Assembly: GCF_910592395.1 (NCBI RefSeq)
Contig: NC_088325.1
Coordinates: forward strand, 1,858,001-1,922,000
Origin: Lineus longissimus
Lineage: Eukaryota; Nemertea; Pilidiophora; Heteronemertea; Lineidae
Direction of reading: 5' to 3'
Length of the DNA stretch: 64,000 nucleotides
Of this stretch, positions 12,101 to 21,247 are shown one piece after another (the stretch's first letter is position 1; each line of letters starts with the position of its first letter). A program made the translations under genes and the position numbers. The notes under the pieces are model-generated. The model searched no databases. It was not told the origin of the DNA and saw only the letters and a list, made by a program, of their open reading frames with translations.

Positions 12101-13668
12101 GGTGTGCATATTCATTGAGAAAAGTGGTTGAATTCCACAGCCAAGATGTCAATCAAAGGTCTCCCATCAATGGTCTGTTGTTTTAGACATAGAAACTTTT
12201 TCTATCCCAATTAGAAGTTGGGGGTGGGGTGTGTGTTGGACAGTACTCACAATGAAATGCATTTTATGCTCTCAAAAGTGCTTAAATGGAATACATGTTG
12301 CATTAGGATTGTAGTGTGGTATGTATCTAACAATATTAAGCATGTTTATTGAGGTAAAAAAAGATTTGGGCTGTGTCAGAGTCATTTCAAATAATGACCC
12401 CAGCTATCAAAGCACTATCTGAGATCATAGTGCATTGAAACTGGAATGCACTAGATAGTACACAAACTAGGTCAATCCAGAACGAGGCTGACTTTGGCCT
12501 ATTTTGTATAAGTTTTGACCCAGGTTGTACACTGATATCGAACTCATCAAATCTGGTATATGGCCATCACTCCAGCATCTCACCTAACAAATCATCTCAA
12601 CCTGATTGCGACCTTATTAATTACAATATCCCGTTATCGTTCCGTCGTTTCACTATCTCCTTTAAGGATGAATTTGTATTCTGCATTGATATATGTATTT
12701 TTCAAACTTACCTGAAACATCCAACATCTGCCAGTCTATGGCATCCCATCCACCAGCCTCACACAACCAATACCCATTGTCCAAAGGTTGAACATTACTT
12801 AATTGAAAATTATGGTTATTTCTATCACATTGAATGTTTGTTAATCTTGATTCGTACCCCTTGAAAGCAACAGAGCAACCGTCGGTAACCATTTTATGAG
12901 GGGATATAAGGTACCACCGGTGCCACCACCTCACATGCTTTACATCGCTGGCGGTTCCACCTGCAATGTTACAACTCAGCGTTATCGTTTCTCCGAGGCG
13001 TGGACTTGAATTGCTGATGGTAGTCGTTATCTTTACCTCAGGAGTACCTAAGATTAGAAAATGAAGACACGATCTTTTGTCAATGCAAACAGACCAACAC
13101 ATTACGAATTAACATTGTAACAATGTTAATAAGGTTGATCAATAGTGGGAATAGAGGATTATTCGAATGAAAAAACTGTGATACGAAGCAAATGTTTTGA
13201 GTGACTTTGCAGCGCTCTAAATATTTTGGCTTTCATTGCCAAATACCCTACCAACATGTGAAATATATCTCTCATAGTTGTTTCCTTTTTTTGATTTTCG
13301 AAGAACCTATTTTTTAATTTGAAGTTGGCCGCTGATTCCAGTTTTCTTGGTTTAGTTTTTAGCTTGGGACAGTTATGCTTATGGCTATAAGCTTTAGCTA
13401 TCGATTTGATTATATTAAACTAGTGACTTCACTGGGCTGCCAAAGGGTAACCGACTTGATTAGCTTTACCCAAGGTTTTTTTACATTGGCCATCCTTATA
13501 GTACCATAATCGTGACAATCAGGAATAAGTAGCCAACTCTGTTTTACTAATAACATATATTGCAGCAGTGAACAGCAATCACCGCGATAATAAAAAATGT
13601 AAACTACGCAAAAATGACTTACCTCTGATCAAGAGTAGTGAAAGTATCGAAAGTTGTAGAAGTTTCAT
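1..13668 (-). CDS. Receptor gene A: V-Ig/C2-Ig array, 3' part outside window
   Basis: Spliced gene on the minus strand, cut by the left window edge. In transcription order the exons are: signal peptide 13623-13668, V1 12712-13047, V2 10219-10557, V3 9167-9505, Ig1 6518-6811, Ig2 6047-6349, Ig1 2954-3250, Ig2 2483-2785, Ig1 358-657 and the start of another Ig2 (1-189). All visible junctions are GT/AG and phase 1, so the exons join in one frame. By comparison with genes B and C the missing part should hold two FN3 exons, a transmembrane exon and a cytoplasmic tail. The product is predicted to be a cell-surface Ig-superfamily receptor; its ligand is unknown. The V1-V2 intron is enlarged by a 1409-bp insertion. 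Whether the three V exons are used together or alternatively cannot be told from DNA. Confidence 0.85.
358..657 (-). CDS. Gene A Ig1, pair 3
   Basis: A 300-nt phase 1-1 exon with BC loop SVSVHQSEIIS. This is the longest Ig1 loop in the window. The rest of the domain matches the other Ig1 exons. Both cysteines are present. Confidence 0.83.
658..2482. other. Gene A intron with module repeat
   Basis: Intron between Ig2 of pair 2 and Ig1 of pair 3. It contains the same intronic repeat found between other Ig pairs (also about 3.3-6.0, 26.3-28.0, 28.9-30.6 and 45.9-47.6 kb). Short frames open here on both strands recur only because the whole module was duplicated. I see no separate gene. Confidence 0.6.
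2483..2785 (-). CDS. Gene A Ig2, pair 2
   Basis: A 303-nt phase 1-1 exon almost identical to the Ig2 of pair 1. It again lacks the first cysteine and keeps W and the YTC motif. One of the alternating Ig1-Ig2 modules. Confidence 0.83.
2954..3250 (-). CDS. Gene A Ig1, pair 2
   Basis: A 297-nt phase 1-1 exon, one codon longer than the Ig1 of pair 1. The extra length and most substitutions lie in the BC loop, which reads SVRHQSKYIS, followed by RYQWLWMKSG. Both Ig cysteines are present. Confidence 0.83.
3251..6046. other. Gene A long intron between pairs 1 and 2
   Basis: A longer version of the module intron. A segment of about 60 bp near 3720-3840 is tandemly duplicated, and part of the 5' intron region is repeated from about 3604. 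Around 5.1-5.4 kb it carries a degenerate copy of a block that is longer at 8.3-8.6, 33.1-33.4 and 48.9-49.2 kb. No convincing exon is seen. Confidence 0.55.
6047..6349 (-). CDS. Gene A Ig2, pair 1: Ig domain exon lacking first cysteine
   Basis: A 303-nt phase 1-1 exon. It has the Ig tryptophan (GYVWSKDD) and the F-strand motif YGNYTCSVK. Phenylalanine occupies the place of the usual B-strand cysteine (SFELFIIANP). Sequons NSS and NYT are candidate N-glycosylation sites. It splices to the following Ig1 exon through a GTAAGT donor after KP. Confidence 0.85.
6518..6811 (-). CDS. Gene A Ig1, pair 1: C2-like Ig domain exon
   Basis: A 294-nt phase 1-1 exon. It begins VPPDVEVKISK and has cysteines in VRFECATS and GTYSCKAW, the tryptophan in YQWLWKKSG, and a G-strand ending ASAVLTVH. 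The BC-loop sequence is GGYPERIE. The pattern is that of I-set/C2 domains of nephrin- or Kirre-like adhesion proteins, a family-level match only. Confidence 0.85.
6812..9166. other. Gene A intron between V3 and Ig1 of pair 1
   Basis: Contains the module repeat (6.8-8.3 kb). It then has a block at 8.3-8.9 kb that is also found between V3 and the C2 exons of genes B and C. No recognisable coding exon is seen. The plus-strand frame near 8.32-8.57 kb has no consistent start codon between copies. Confidence 0.5.
9167..9505 (-). CDS. Gene A V3: V-like Ig domain exon
   Basis: A 339-nt phase 1-1 exon. The loop after RWWH reads SLPPFILPYRKI and the second loop reads EADRQEDRDW. It is closest to V3 of gene C, so V exon position is conserved between genes. 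The intron just upstream contains an in-frame TAG, which supports the proposed acceptor. Confidence 0.85.
9506..10218. repeat. V-exon intron repeat, V2-V3 of gene A
   Basis: About 0.7 kb of intron repeated beside nearly every V exon in genes A to C. This shows that V exons were duplicated together with their flanking introns. It contains no exon. Confidence 0.6.
10219..10557 (-). CDS. Gene A V2: V-like Ig domain exon
   Basis: A 339-nt phase 1-1 exon with the same four cysteines and WW core as V1. The variable loop after RWWH is QWNSIFLPFEII and the second variable segment is EADGQGATSW. The framework NNYNFQLSNVQPLD is the same as in neighbouring copies. An NSS sequon lies near the N-terminus. 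Confidence 0.85.
11126..12534. mobile_element. 1409-bp insertion with CAGTG/CACTG ends in V1-V2 intron
   Basis: Corresponding V introns elsewhere read continuously from the TTTTTTAACATA to the TCGAACTC flank. Here 1409 bp intervene, starting CAGTG, ending CACTG and bounded by a repeated ATA. No long frame or transposase is visible, so it is probably a non-autonomous DNA element. Short CAGTG ends with a 3-bp duplication would fit a CACTA/CMC-type element, but the evidence is thin. Confidence 0.5.
12712..13047 (-). CDS. Gene A V1: V-like Ig domain exon
   Basis: A 336-nt phase 1-1 exon between an AG acceptor and GTAAGT encodes one Ig domain. It has the first cysteine in LSCNIAGG, the core tryptophan in VRWWH, and the D-x-G-x-x-x-C end in LDNGYWLC. 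Two further cysteines (TDGC and IQC) suggest a second disulfide, as in pIgR/CD300-like V domains; that comparison is inference. The loop after RWWH reads RWYLISPHKMV, and the segment after the last cysteine is EAGGWDAIDW. Confidence 0.85.
13623..13668 (-). CDS. Gene A exon 1: signal peptide
   Basis: The 46-nt coding part reads MKLLQLSILSLLLIR plus one base of the next codon, then a GTAAGT donor. A lysine followed by an uninterrupted leucine/isoleucine-rich core is typical of a secretory signal. The same exon is found upstream of genes B and C. Its phase-1 end matches the phase-1 acceptors of all V exons. Confidence 0.85.
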
Positions 13669-14589
13669 CGCGATCAGAGTTGTAGTTGGCTGGGAAATTC
13701 GAGCATGGAGAGATTAGTTTACACTGCTATCTAAAGTTACTCCATTTGAACGCGATAACTACTCTCGGCATCAAGTAGGCGATGACTCTGGATCATGTGA
13801 TGGTAAGGCATCAAGTTTTGTGACCAGATAACGTCATGTTGGTTGATCTGACCTACTGGTCTGGTTTTCCTTCCGATCGTTGACATAGCAAACTATCAGA
13901 TGTGTATATGGTCTCTTACTCAAACAACAGATTTTCCGTGACAAAAAAATAGCAAACAGAAGTTTGACAGGCGAATATAAAATATGATATAATTAGCAAG
14001 AACAAAGAAGCATGATATACATTGTACTCTCAACTCATGATCAGTTATACCGTATACTGATATCGGTCTGAAAATGTTAAGTCCATGAACTTTCCGTTGA
14101 TGACTGTCGCTACTGGGTCTAGATGAGCAGATGGCGACTCTTGACCGTGAGCAATATCGTCACTCAAGTGACTTGGAGCCAACTCTTGAGCGCCATCGGC
14201 TTGTCATGTGCAGCTCTCGGCCGTGTTTTGACCGGGATGGTCGTGTTACAAGCAAACATAACAAAAGGTGACATCGCCCGATTAGGTCACCGTACTGAAT
14301 AAGTGACAAAAATCAACTTATTATGTGACATCGCCCGATTAAGTGACACAAATCAAAAGGTTATAGGTGACCGACGTACCAACGATTGAGGTGGATGACG
14401 AAACTAAGCATTGTAGTCTTAATCAATGACTTATCCAGTGACGAATTTAGGGGAATTATCCCGAAAGGTTGCATTTTGAACGGTGCACACTAGAGTTACC
14501 AGCGTTAAAACCGCGTCCACTCTGGTGTTCCGTTCGACTTCAGGCAAGTTTCAAACTATGGCCTTTGACAGACACCTCGAAAGATATTC
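13669..14589 (-). promoter_or_regulatory. Conserved 5' flank of gene A
   Basis: Sequence upstream of the start codon that is closely shared with the flanks of genes B and C. It should contain the 5' UTR and promoter. I see no clear TATA box. Two copies of GTGACATCGCCCGATTA lie at 14268-14284 and 14325-14341, among several further GTGAC/GGTCAC motifs, about 600-670 bp upstream of the ATG. The promoter role is inferred from position and conservation. Confidence 0.4.
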
Positions 14590-15419
14590 TGGAGGTTCAC
14601 ATCAAGACTGTCACAACACCCGTAAATCTTCACCACCTCCTGGACTGTCAGCACCCCTGCACAAAGACAGCGAGGCGGTTCACATCAATACTGTCACAAC
14701 ACTCGTAAATCTTCACCACCTCCTGGACTATCAGCACCCCTGCACATAGACAGCGAGGCGGTTCACATCAACACTGTCACAGCAACCGGTAAAGCTTCAC
14801 CACCAGCTGGACTATCAGCACCCCTGCACATAGACAGCGAGGCGGTTCACATCAACACTGTCACAGCAACCGGTAAAGCTTCACCACCTGCTGGACTGTC
14901 AGCACCCCTGCACATAGACAGCGAGGCGGTTCACATCAACACTGTCACAGCAACCGGTAAAGCTTCACCACCAGCTGCACTATCAGCACCCCTGCACATA
15001 GACAGCGAGGCGGTTCACATCAATACTGTCACAGCAACCGGTAAAGCTTCACCACCAGCTGCACTATCAGCACCCCTGCACATAGACAGCGAGGCGGTTC
15101 ACATCAACACTGTCACAGCAACCGGTAAAGCTTCACCACCTGCTGGACTATCAGCACCCCTGCACATAGACAGCGAGGCGGTTCACATCAACACTGTCAC
15201 AGCAACCGGTAAAGCTTCACCACCTGCTGGACTATCAGCACCCCTGCACATAGACAGCGAGGCGGTTCACATCAACACTGTCACAGCAACCGGTAAAGCT
15301 TCACCACCAGCTGGACTATCAGCACCCCTGCACATAGACAGCGAGGCGGTTCACACATCAACCGGTAAAGCTTCACCACCTGCTGGACTATCAGCACCCC
15401 TGCACATAGACATCGAGGC
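14590..15419. repeat. 84-bp tandem repeat, about 10 copies
   Basis: The period is 84 bp, exactly 28 codons. One plus-strand frame is open from about 14625 through the array to a TGA near 15447, but no ATG occurs until just before the stop. The first copies carry single-base differences that alter the frame, while later copies differ by 12-bp in-frame changes. The shorter arrays in the other two spacers have about four copies. Confidence 0.85.
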
Positions 15420-16910
15420 AAACAATTATAACTCTATGTGGGAATGAATATACAAGAGTTATGGAATACCAGCATTAGCTTTTCCAACTACACGCATAAA
15501 AAGAGTCTTTCAATATATGGAAGGACTGATATAACTGTCAATTGCTTGAATACATTAGGAGCTGGCGCATCCTCAAAAGGCAAATAGGCTAGAAATGCCC
15601 AAGAAGTTAGAGGTACTGCCTTTTACCGTCATGAGGCCAGGAATGGGCACGGTTGTGATATTCGAAAAACTTCTGTTGTGTTTACAAAATGATTTATCTA
15701 CGAATTGAGGAAATGAAAGAGATAGCACTGGCAGAGATCTCATCATAATTGCCATGAAAAAAATCCTGTCCAATTCGGTCACAAAATAAATCTCTGACGA
15801 AGCTGATTAACTACCGAGTTAATCTGTTTCCTGACATTCAAAGGGCCTACATAACTCATAAATTCAGAGGGACCATTGTTTAGTCTGAGTACGGTTTCAT
15901 CTTCATTTGTAATAACCCCATTAAGTAATTATCACATTAAAAAAATGCATATGCACCATGCAATCATAATTTCAATGACAAATCATCATCCACCATCATC
16001 ATACATGTAGACCCATGGCATGGCAATGAGTCATTTTCATTCCTATATCAAAGACATTGGTAGATTCTTCCCGGGTGTAATGCAAACTATGGATACATTA
16101 AATACCTTACAGGATCGGAATGGTGGTGACCGTCGATTAAGTCAGGAATCTCGACTACAAACATGACTATACCGTGCTAAAATGAATGAAATATATTACA
16201 AAGTCACTCATTTGAAAAGAGTTAAGGAATTTTTTCCTGCATTCATAACATAAGTAGTTTACCTATCATTAGTTCATCAAGGAAAATGTTCTTTAAGAAG
16301 AAAGGGATTAAATCCATGAGAAAGACATTACAAATGTACGGCGGAATGTTGTGGTCTTGACGGAGTCCTGTACCAATGAAAACCGGCGTGACGTAAACGA
16401 CGGTCACAACCTTCCCTATATTATACAATACATCATGTATTACACAAGCGCTCTGTACGTCGGATTTGTCACAATGAACATAAAAACACTTCGACATAGG
16501 TGTCCATTTAAGAATTTTCTGATAGGGTAGCAGCAAAACCACCGCCGCCGCGACGAGGAATGCGTTAATAGGTCGATATTATAACTAGAACAAAGAAGTA
16601 ATATATGTTGTATCGGCTCGTGGTCCCGATCACCAATATCATGATAAAATTTACAACATTCCAATACCAATTGCTTTTTTCTTACATATATTCTCAAAAA
16701 GCATATTTCTATGATAGCCTGACTCTGTAGATTTAGAATCAACCATTGATTGAGGATCCACTTTCATCCCAGCCATGTATTCACCACAACTTGACATTAG
16801 GATAAGCTCTATTTCACTGTGCAACTCTCCCGATGTCGCTGCCCAAATATCATGACAGTTTTGTTAGTAATTCTTATTATACATGCATAACTAAATAAAT
16901 GTCGTAAGCC
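15420..16910. other. Spacer with 3'-flank module (copy III)
   Basis: Non-exonic spacer. A block around 16.2-16.6 kb repeats sequence that lies just 3' of the receptor stop codon (20.06-20.4 kb) and at 18.6-19.0 kb. Short minus-strand frames in it (for example around a VVTVVYVTPVFIGTG segment) recur because the block is duplicated. No known domain is recognised. Confidence 0.5.
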
Positions 16911-17812
16911 TTCTAAACGATCCAACCTCGCCATCTCGGATACATGCAATCAACATACAAGTCCAAGCCTTCTATAAACGATCCAACCTCGCCATCTCAG
17001 ATACATGCAATCAACATACAAGTCCGAGCCTTCTATAAACGATCCAACCTCGCCATCTCGGATACATGCAATCAACATACAAGTCCAAGCCTTCTAAACG
17101 ATCCAACCTCGCCATCTCGGATACATGCAATCAACATACAAGTCCAAGCCTTCTATAAACGATCCAACCTTACCATCTCGGATACATGCAATCAACATAC
17201 AAGTCCAAGCCTTCTATAAACGATCCAACCTCGCCATCTCGGATACATGCAATCAACATACAAGTCCAAGCCTTCTATAAACGATCCAACCTCGCCATCT
17301 CGGATACATGCAATCAACATACAAGTCCAAGCCTTCTATAAACGATCCAACCTCGCCATCTCGGATACATGCAATCAACATACAAGTCCAAGCCTTCTAA
17401 ACGATCCAACCTCGCCATCTCGGATACATGCAATCAACATACAAGTCCAAGCCTTCTATAAACGATCCAACCTTACCATCTCGGATACATGCAATCAACA
17501 TACAAGTCCAAGCCTTCTATAAACGATCCAACCTCGCCATCTCGGATACATGCAATCAACATACAAGTCCAAGCCTTCTATAAACGATCCAACCTTACCA
17601 TCTCGGATGCATGCAATCAACATACAAGTCCAAGCCTTCTATAAACGATCCAACCTTACCATCTCGGATACATGCAATCAACATACAAGTCCAAGCCTTC
17701 TATAAACGATCCAACCTTACCATCTCGGATACATGCAATCAACATACAAGTCCAAGCCTTCTATAAACGATCCAACCTCGCCATCTCGGATACATGCAAT
17801 CAACATACAAGT
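16911..17812. repeat. 61-bp minisatellite, about 15 copies
   Basis: Near-perfect head-to-tail units of 61 bp with occasional 59-bp variants (TTCTAAACG for TTCTATAAACG). There are two internal variants, ACCTCGCC and ACCTTACC. Open frames through it are an accident of repetition, since 61 is not a multiple of three. Confidence 0.95.
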
Positions 17813-19472
17813 CCCAATTGGTTGATCAAAAGTGGTCATCACCAAAATTTGGGCAATGCCTAGCTTTTAACATCTTATTCTGAAACTGATATAGCATATT
17901 TACAAAGCTAATGAATAGAAGTTTATACTTTAGGAATTGATACTTCACTGGAGATATTGGTTACCAAAGCCGCGAAGGTGGAGCTAAAATGACCACAATT
18001 TGACATTTTATAGTGGTCACATTTTGGCTAACGCCAAGCTTTCAAAGGCTAATTTTGAAAAACACGGTGACATATTTTACAATAATGAATAAGAGCCCAT
18101 ATTTTTACATTCGTAACATCAACTCTATCTATCTTGTGAAAACTATCGTGGCATCTGCAAAATACATATTTGATCCGGTAAATTGAAGACTGGATCAGAA
18201 TTTAATCTCGTCTATAGGTTTTTGCTTTTCGTCCGCAGAATTAAATAGGGTCGCAATTGAATTTCCACACTTTCAAAAGTTAGTCTAATCAGAGTCTTTC
18301 AAGTCTTTCAAATATTTGAAAGACTCTGATCTAATAGAAGAATGTTCTCATTCAACGAAACCCTTTAGTCTCCACAAAAGTTGCGCCAACTAAAGGTCAC
18401 CTCCCCACCACTAGGGCTGCTAGACTCTTCCCGGGTGTATATATAATGCAGACTATGGATATATTTAACATCTACAACTGATAGGACCGAAGTGGTGGTG
18501 ACCGTCGCTTACGTCAGGAATCTCGACTATAATCATGACTATACCGTGCTAAAATGAACGAAATATATTACAAAATCACTCATTCGAAAAGAGTTAAGGA
18601 CGTTTTTGCTGCAATCATAATATAAGAATTTAGTTCACCCGTCATCTGTTCATCAAGGAAAATGTACTAATAGAAGAAAGGGATTAAATCCGTGAGAAAG
18701 AGATTATAAATGTACGGCTGAATGTTGTGGCCTTGACGGAGTCCTGTACCAATGAAAACCGGCGTGACGTAAACGACGGTCACAACCTTCCCTACAGACT
18801 ACGTTAACAATACAATATATCATGTTATACACGGGCGCCACCTGTACGTCGGTGATGTCACAAGCACATACAAACACCTCGACAGAGGCGTCCCTTTAAG
18901 AGTTTTCTGATAGGGTAGCAGCAAAACCACCGCCGCTGCGATGAGGAATGCGTTAATAGGTCGTATCATAACTAGAACAAAGAAGTAACATATGTTGTAT
19001 CGGCGCGTGATCCTGATCACTATAAAGACAATCAATTGGGATGGAGTTATACCACTAAACATGCAGTTAAAAAAGACTGCAAGAGAAAACTAGCTGTGGC
19101 TATAGATCAAGCGACACAAGCTTTGTGTCCATGACGTATCCCTTATTTGTGTTACACGACACTTATACATGTCCTGGGACTTTGGATCATTTAGGCAACG
19201 CATAGTGTATAGACTGTCTGAATCGTCGTGAACAAAGACAATGGGAACCAATGGGAACTGTCATCAGACTCAGACTGTAATTGAGCGACAAATCGGAAAA
19301 AGGCCTTGGCCCGGTTATTCAAAACAACCTTTGTCACTCTGACTAACGCTGGCATTATCTCCTTCAGTTAAGGCCTTATCAATCCTCAACTTATTTTGTG
19401 TGTTAAGTATTATAACCCTTTACCAATATCATGATAATTCTTATTATACATGCATAACTAAATAAATGTGGT
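17813..19472. other. Spacer with 3'-flank module (copy II) and small hairpin
   Basis: Spacer sequence with a second copy of the 3'-flank module (18.4-19.05 kb). A short inverted repeat lies around 18291-18332 (core GTCTTTCAAATATTTGAAAG). Near-identical sequence occurs at 58.1-59.8 kb, and a partial counterpart at 40.1-40.7 kb. No gene is seen. Confidence 0.5.
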
Positions 19473-19708
19473 TCTAAACGATCCAACCTCGCCATCTCGG
19501 ATACATGCAATCAACATACACGTCCAAGCCTTCTATAAACGATCCAACCTCGCCATCTCGGATACATGCAATCAACATACAAGTCCGAGCCTTCTATAAA
19601 CGATCCAACCTTACCATCTCGGATACATGCAATCAACATACAAGTCCGAGCCTTCTATAAACGATTCAACCTCGCCATCTCGGATACATGCAATCAACAT
19701 ACAAGTCC
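19473..19708. repeat. 61-bp minisatellite, about 4 copies
   Basis: A short second array of the same 61-bp unit as at 16.9-17.8 kb, ending at the same CCCAATTGGTT boundary. It is repeated at 59.8-60.0 kb. Confidence 0.9.
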
Positions 19709-20523
19709 CAATTGGTTTATCAAAAGTGGTCATCACCAAAATCTAAGGCAATGCCTAGCTTTTAACATCTTATTCTGAAACTGATATAGCACATTTACAA
19801 AGCTATAAATGAATAGAAGCCTATATTTTAGGAAGTGATACTTCACTGGAGATATTGGTTCACATCCCCACCACTAGGGCTGCTAGACTCTTCCCGGGTG
19901 TATATATAATGCAGACTATGGATATATTCATTATCTGCAACTGATAGGACCGAAGTGGTGGTGACCGTCACTTACGTCAGGACCCTCGACAACAATTATG
20001 ACTATACCGTGCTAAAATGAACGAAATATATTACAAAATCATTCATTCGAAAAGAGTTCAGGACGTTTTTGCTGCAATCATAATATAAGTATTTAGTTCA
20101 CCCGTCATCTGTTCATCAAGGAAAATGTACTTATAGAAGAAAGGGATTAAATCCGTGAGAAAGAGATTACAAATGTAGGGCGGAATGTTGTGGCCTTGAC
20201 GGAGTCCTGTACCAATAAAAACCGGCGTGACGTAAACGACGGTCACAACCTTCCCTACAGACTACGTTAACAATACAATATATCAAGTTATACACGGGCG
20301 CCACCTGTACGTCGGTGATGTCACAAGCACATACAAACACCTCGACAGAGGTGTCCCTTTAAAAATGTTCTGATCGGTCTTAATAGGGTACCAGCCACGG
20401 CAGCCGCGACGTGACTCTGACTGTCACTAGGGTATTTCGTTGGTGTGGCAGAGACGAGAATGTTGTCTGTTTGACGCACACACAAGTTATAATCAGCGCC
20501 ACCTATTGGGATGTTGATACCTA
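19709..20523 (-). other. 3' flank/UTR region of gene B
   Basis: Sequence immediately 3' of the gene B stop. It is shared with genes C (to about 40.7 kb) and D (60.1-60.85 kb), so part of it is probably 3' UTR. No AATAAA in transcript orientation was found close to the stop, so the transcript end is not located. Confidence 0.4.
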
Positions 20524-21247
20524 TTATTCCGAACTTAGTTGTCTGAAGTCCAAGTACCCTCCATGCGTTACTGGCGCTACTGGATCTAAATGCGCGTATG
20601 GTGACGCTTGCTCGTTTGCCATATTGTCCTTCGAACCACTTGTAACCAACTCTTGGGCGCCATTCGAGCGACTTGGAGTCCGCCCATTGGATCCATTAGC
20701 TTGTCTTGAACTGCTCTCTGCTGTACTTTGGTCAGGCTGCGCGTTCTTCTGGATTCTTAGCTCTTTCTGTGCGTCTGCTACGAGGATTCGTAGGTCATTG
20801 TATGTACCTTCAGGCTCCTGTCCCTCCTGGTCGCTTATTGGATCGCTTAAGATGTACTCTCCAGACTCATCGTCTGAGGAGCCACACTCCGTTTGATTTT
20901 GCTGAGGTGCAGGAACTAGGCGTTGACCTGGAACACCCTGCTGCCATGTCGCGTAATCGTATGCACCCACGTCAGCGTCCACGTCATCGTCGGAATCAGC
21001 AGGCTCATTCCCATGGACTCCGTGAACCGGAACACGGTGCCCCGTAGGCAATGGTTGTGGGTTTTTTTGTCCATGCCAGCGTTCAGGGTCAAACACATCA
21101 TTTACGTGATCTGTCTCAATTTTGGCGTAGATGTGTACCTGAGGTTTTCCAGCTGTTGTAAATTCAACCCTGGTATCATCGTAATCAGCGTTGTCATTTG
21201 CCGGTCGATGACACTGCCTCTTCCTCCATCGCAGTAGACCACGTTTC
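20524..21247 (-). CDS. Gene B cytoplasmic tail exon (one 63-residue repeat)
   Basis: A terminal exon of 240 codons plus stop. A basic stop-transfer stretch (KRGLLRWRKRQ) is followed by an acidic, serine-rich tail. Tyrosine sites include ADYDDT, HIYAKIE, GEYILSD, GTYNDLRIL and GGYLDF. YAKI and YNDL fit the minimal YxxI/L pattern of SH2-binding motifs, but the -2 residues (H and G) are not canonical for ITIMs. The frame is open throughout, despite the broken FN3-2 upstream. Confidence 0.85.

Noticed and set aside
11126-12534. hAT-type transposon
   Set aside because: CAGTG ends are compatible, but no 8-bp target duplication is present; the flanks share only ATA.
16944-17863. Open frames across the 61-bp minisatellites
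   Set aside because: The unit is not a multiple of three and the frames are a by-product of tandem repetition.
20411-20896. Plus-strand frame of 161 codons (also 60743-61228 and 41253-41573)
   Set aside because: It is antisense to the cytoplasmic tail exon, whose minus-strand frame fits the splice sites and gene structure.
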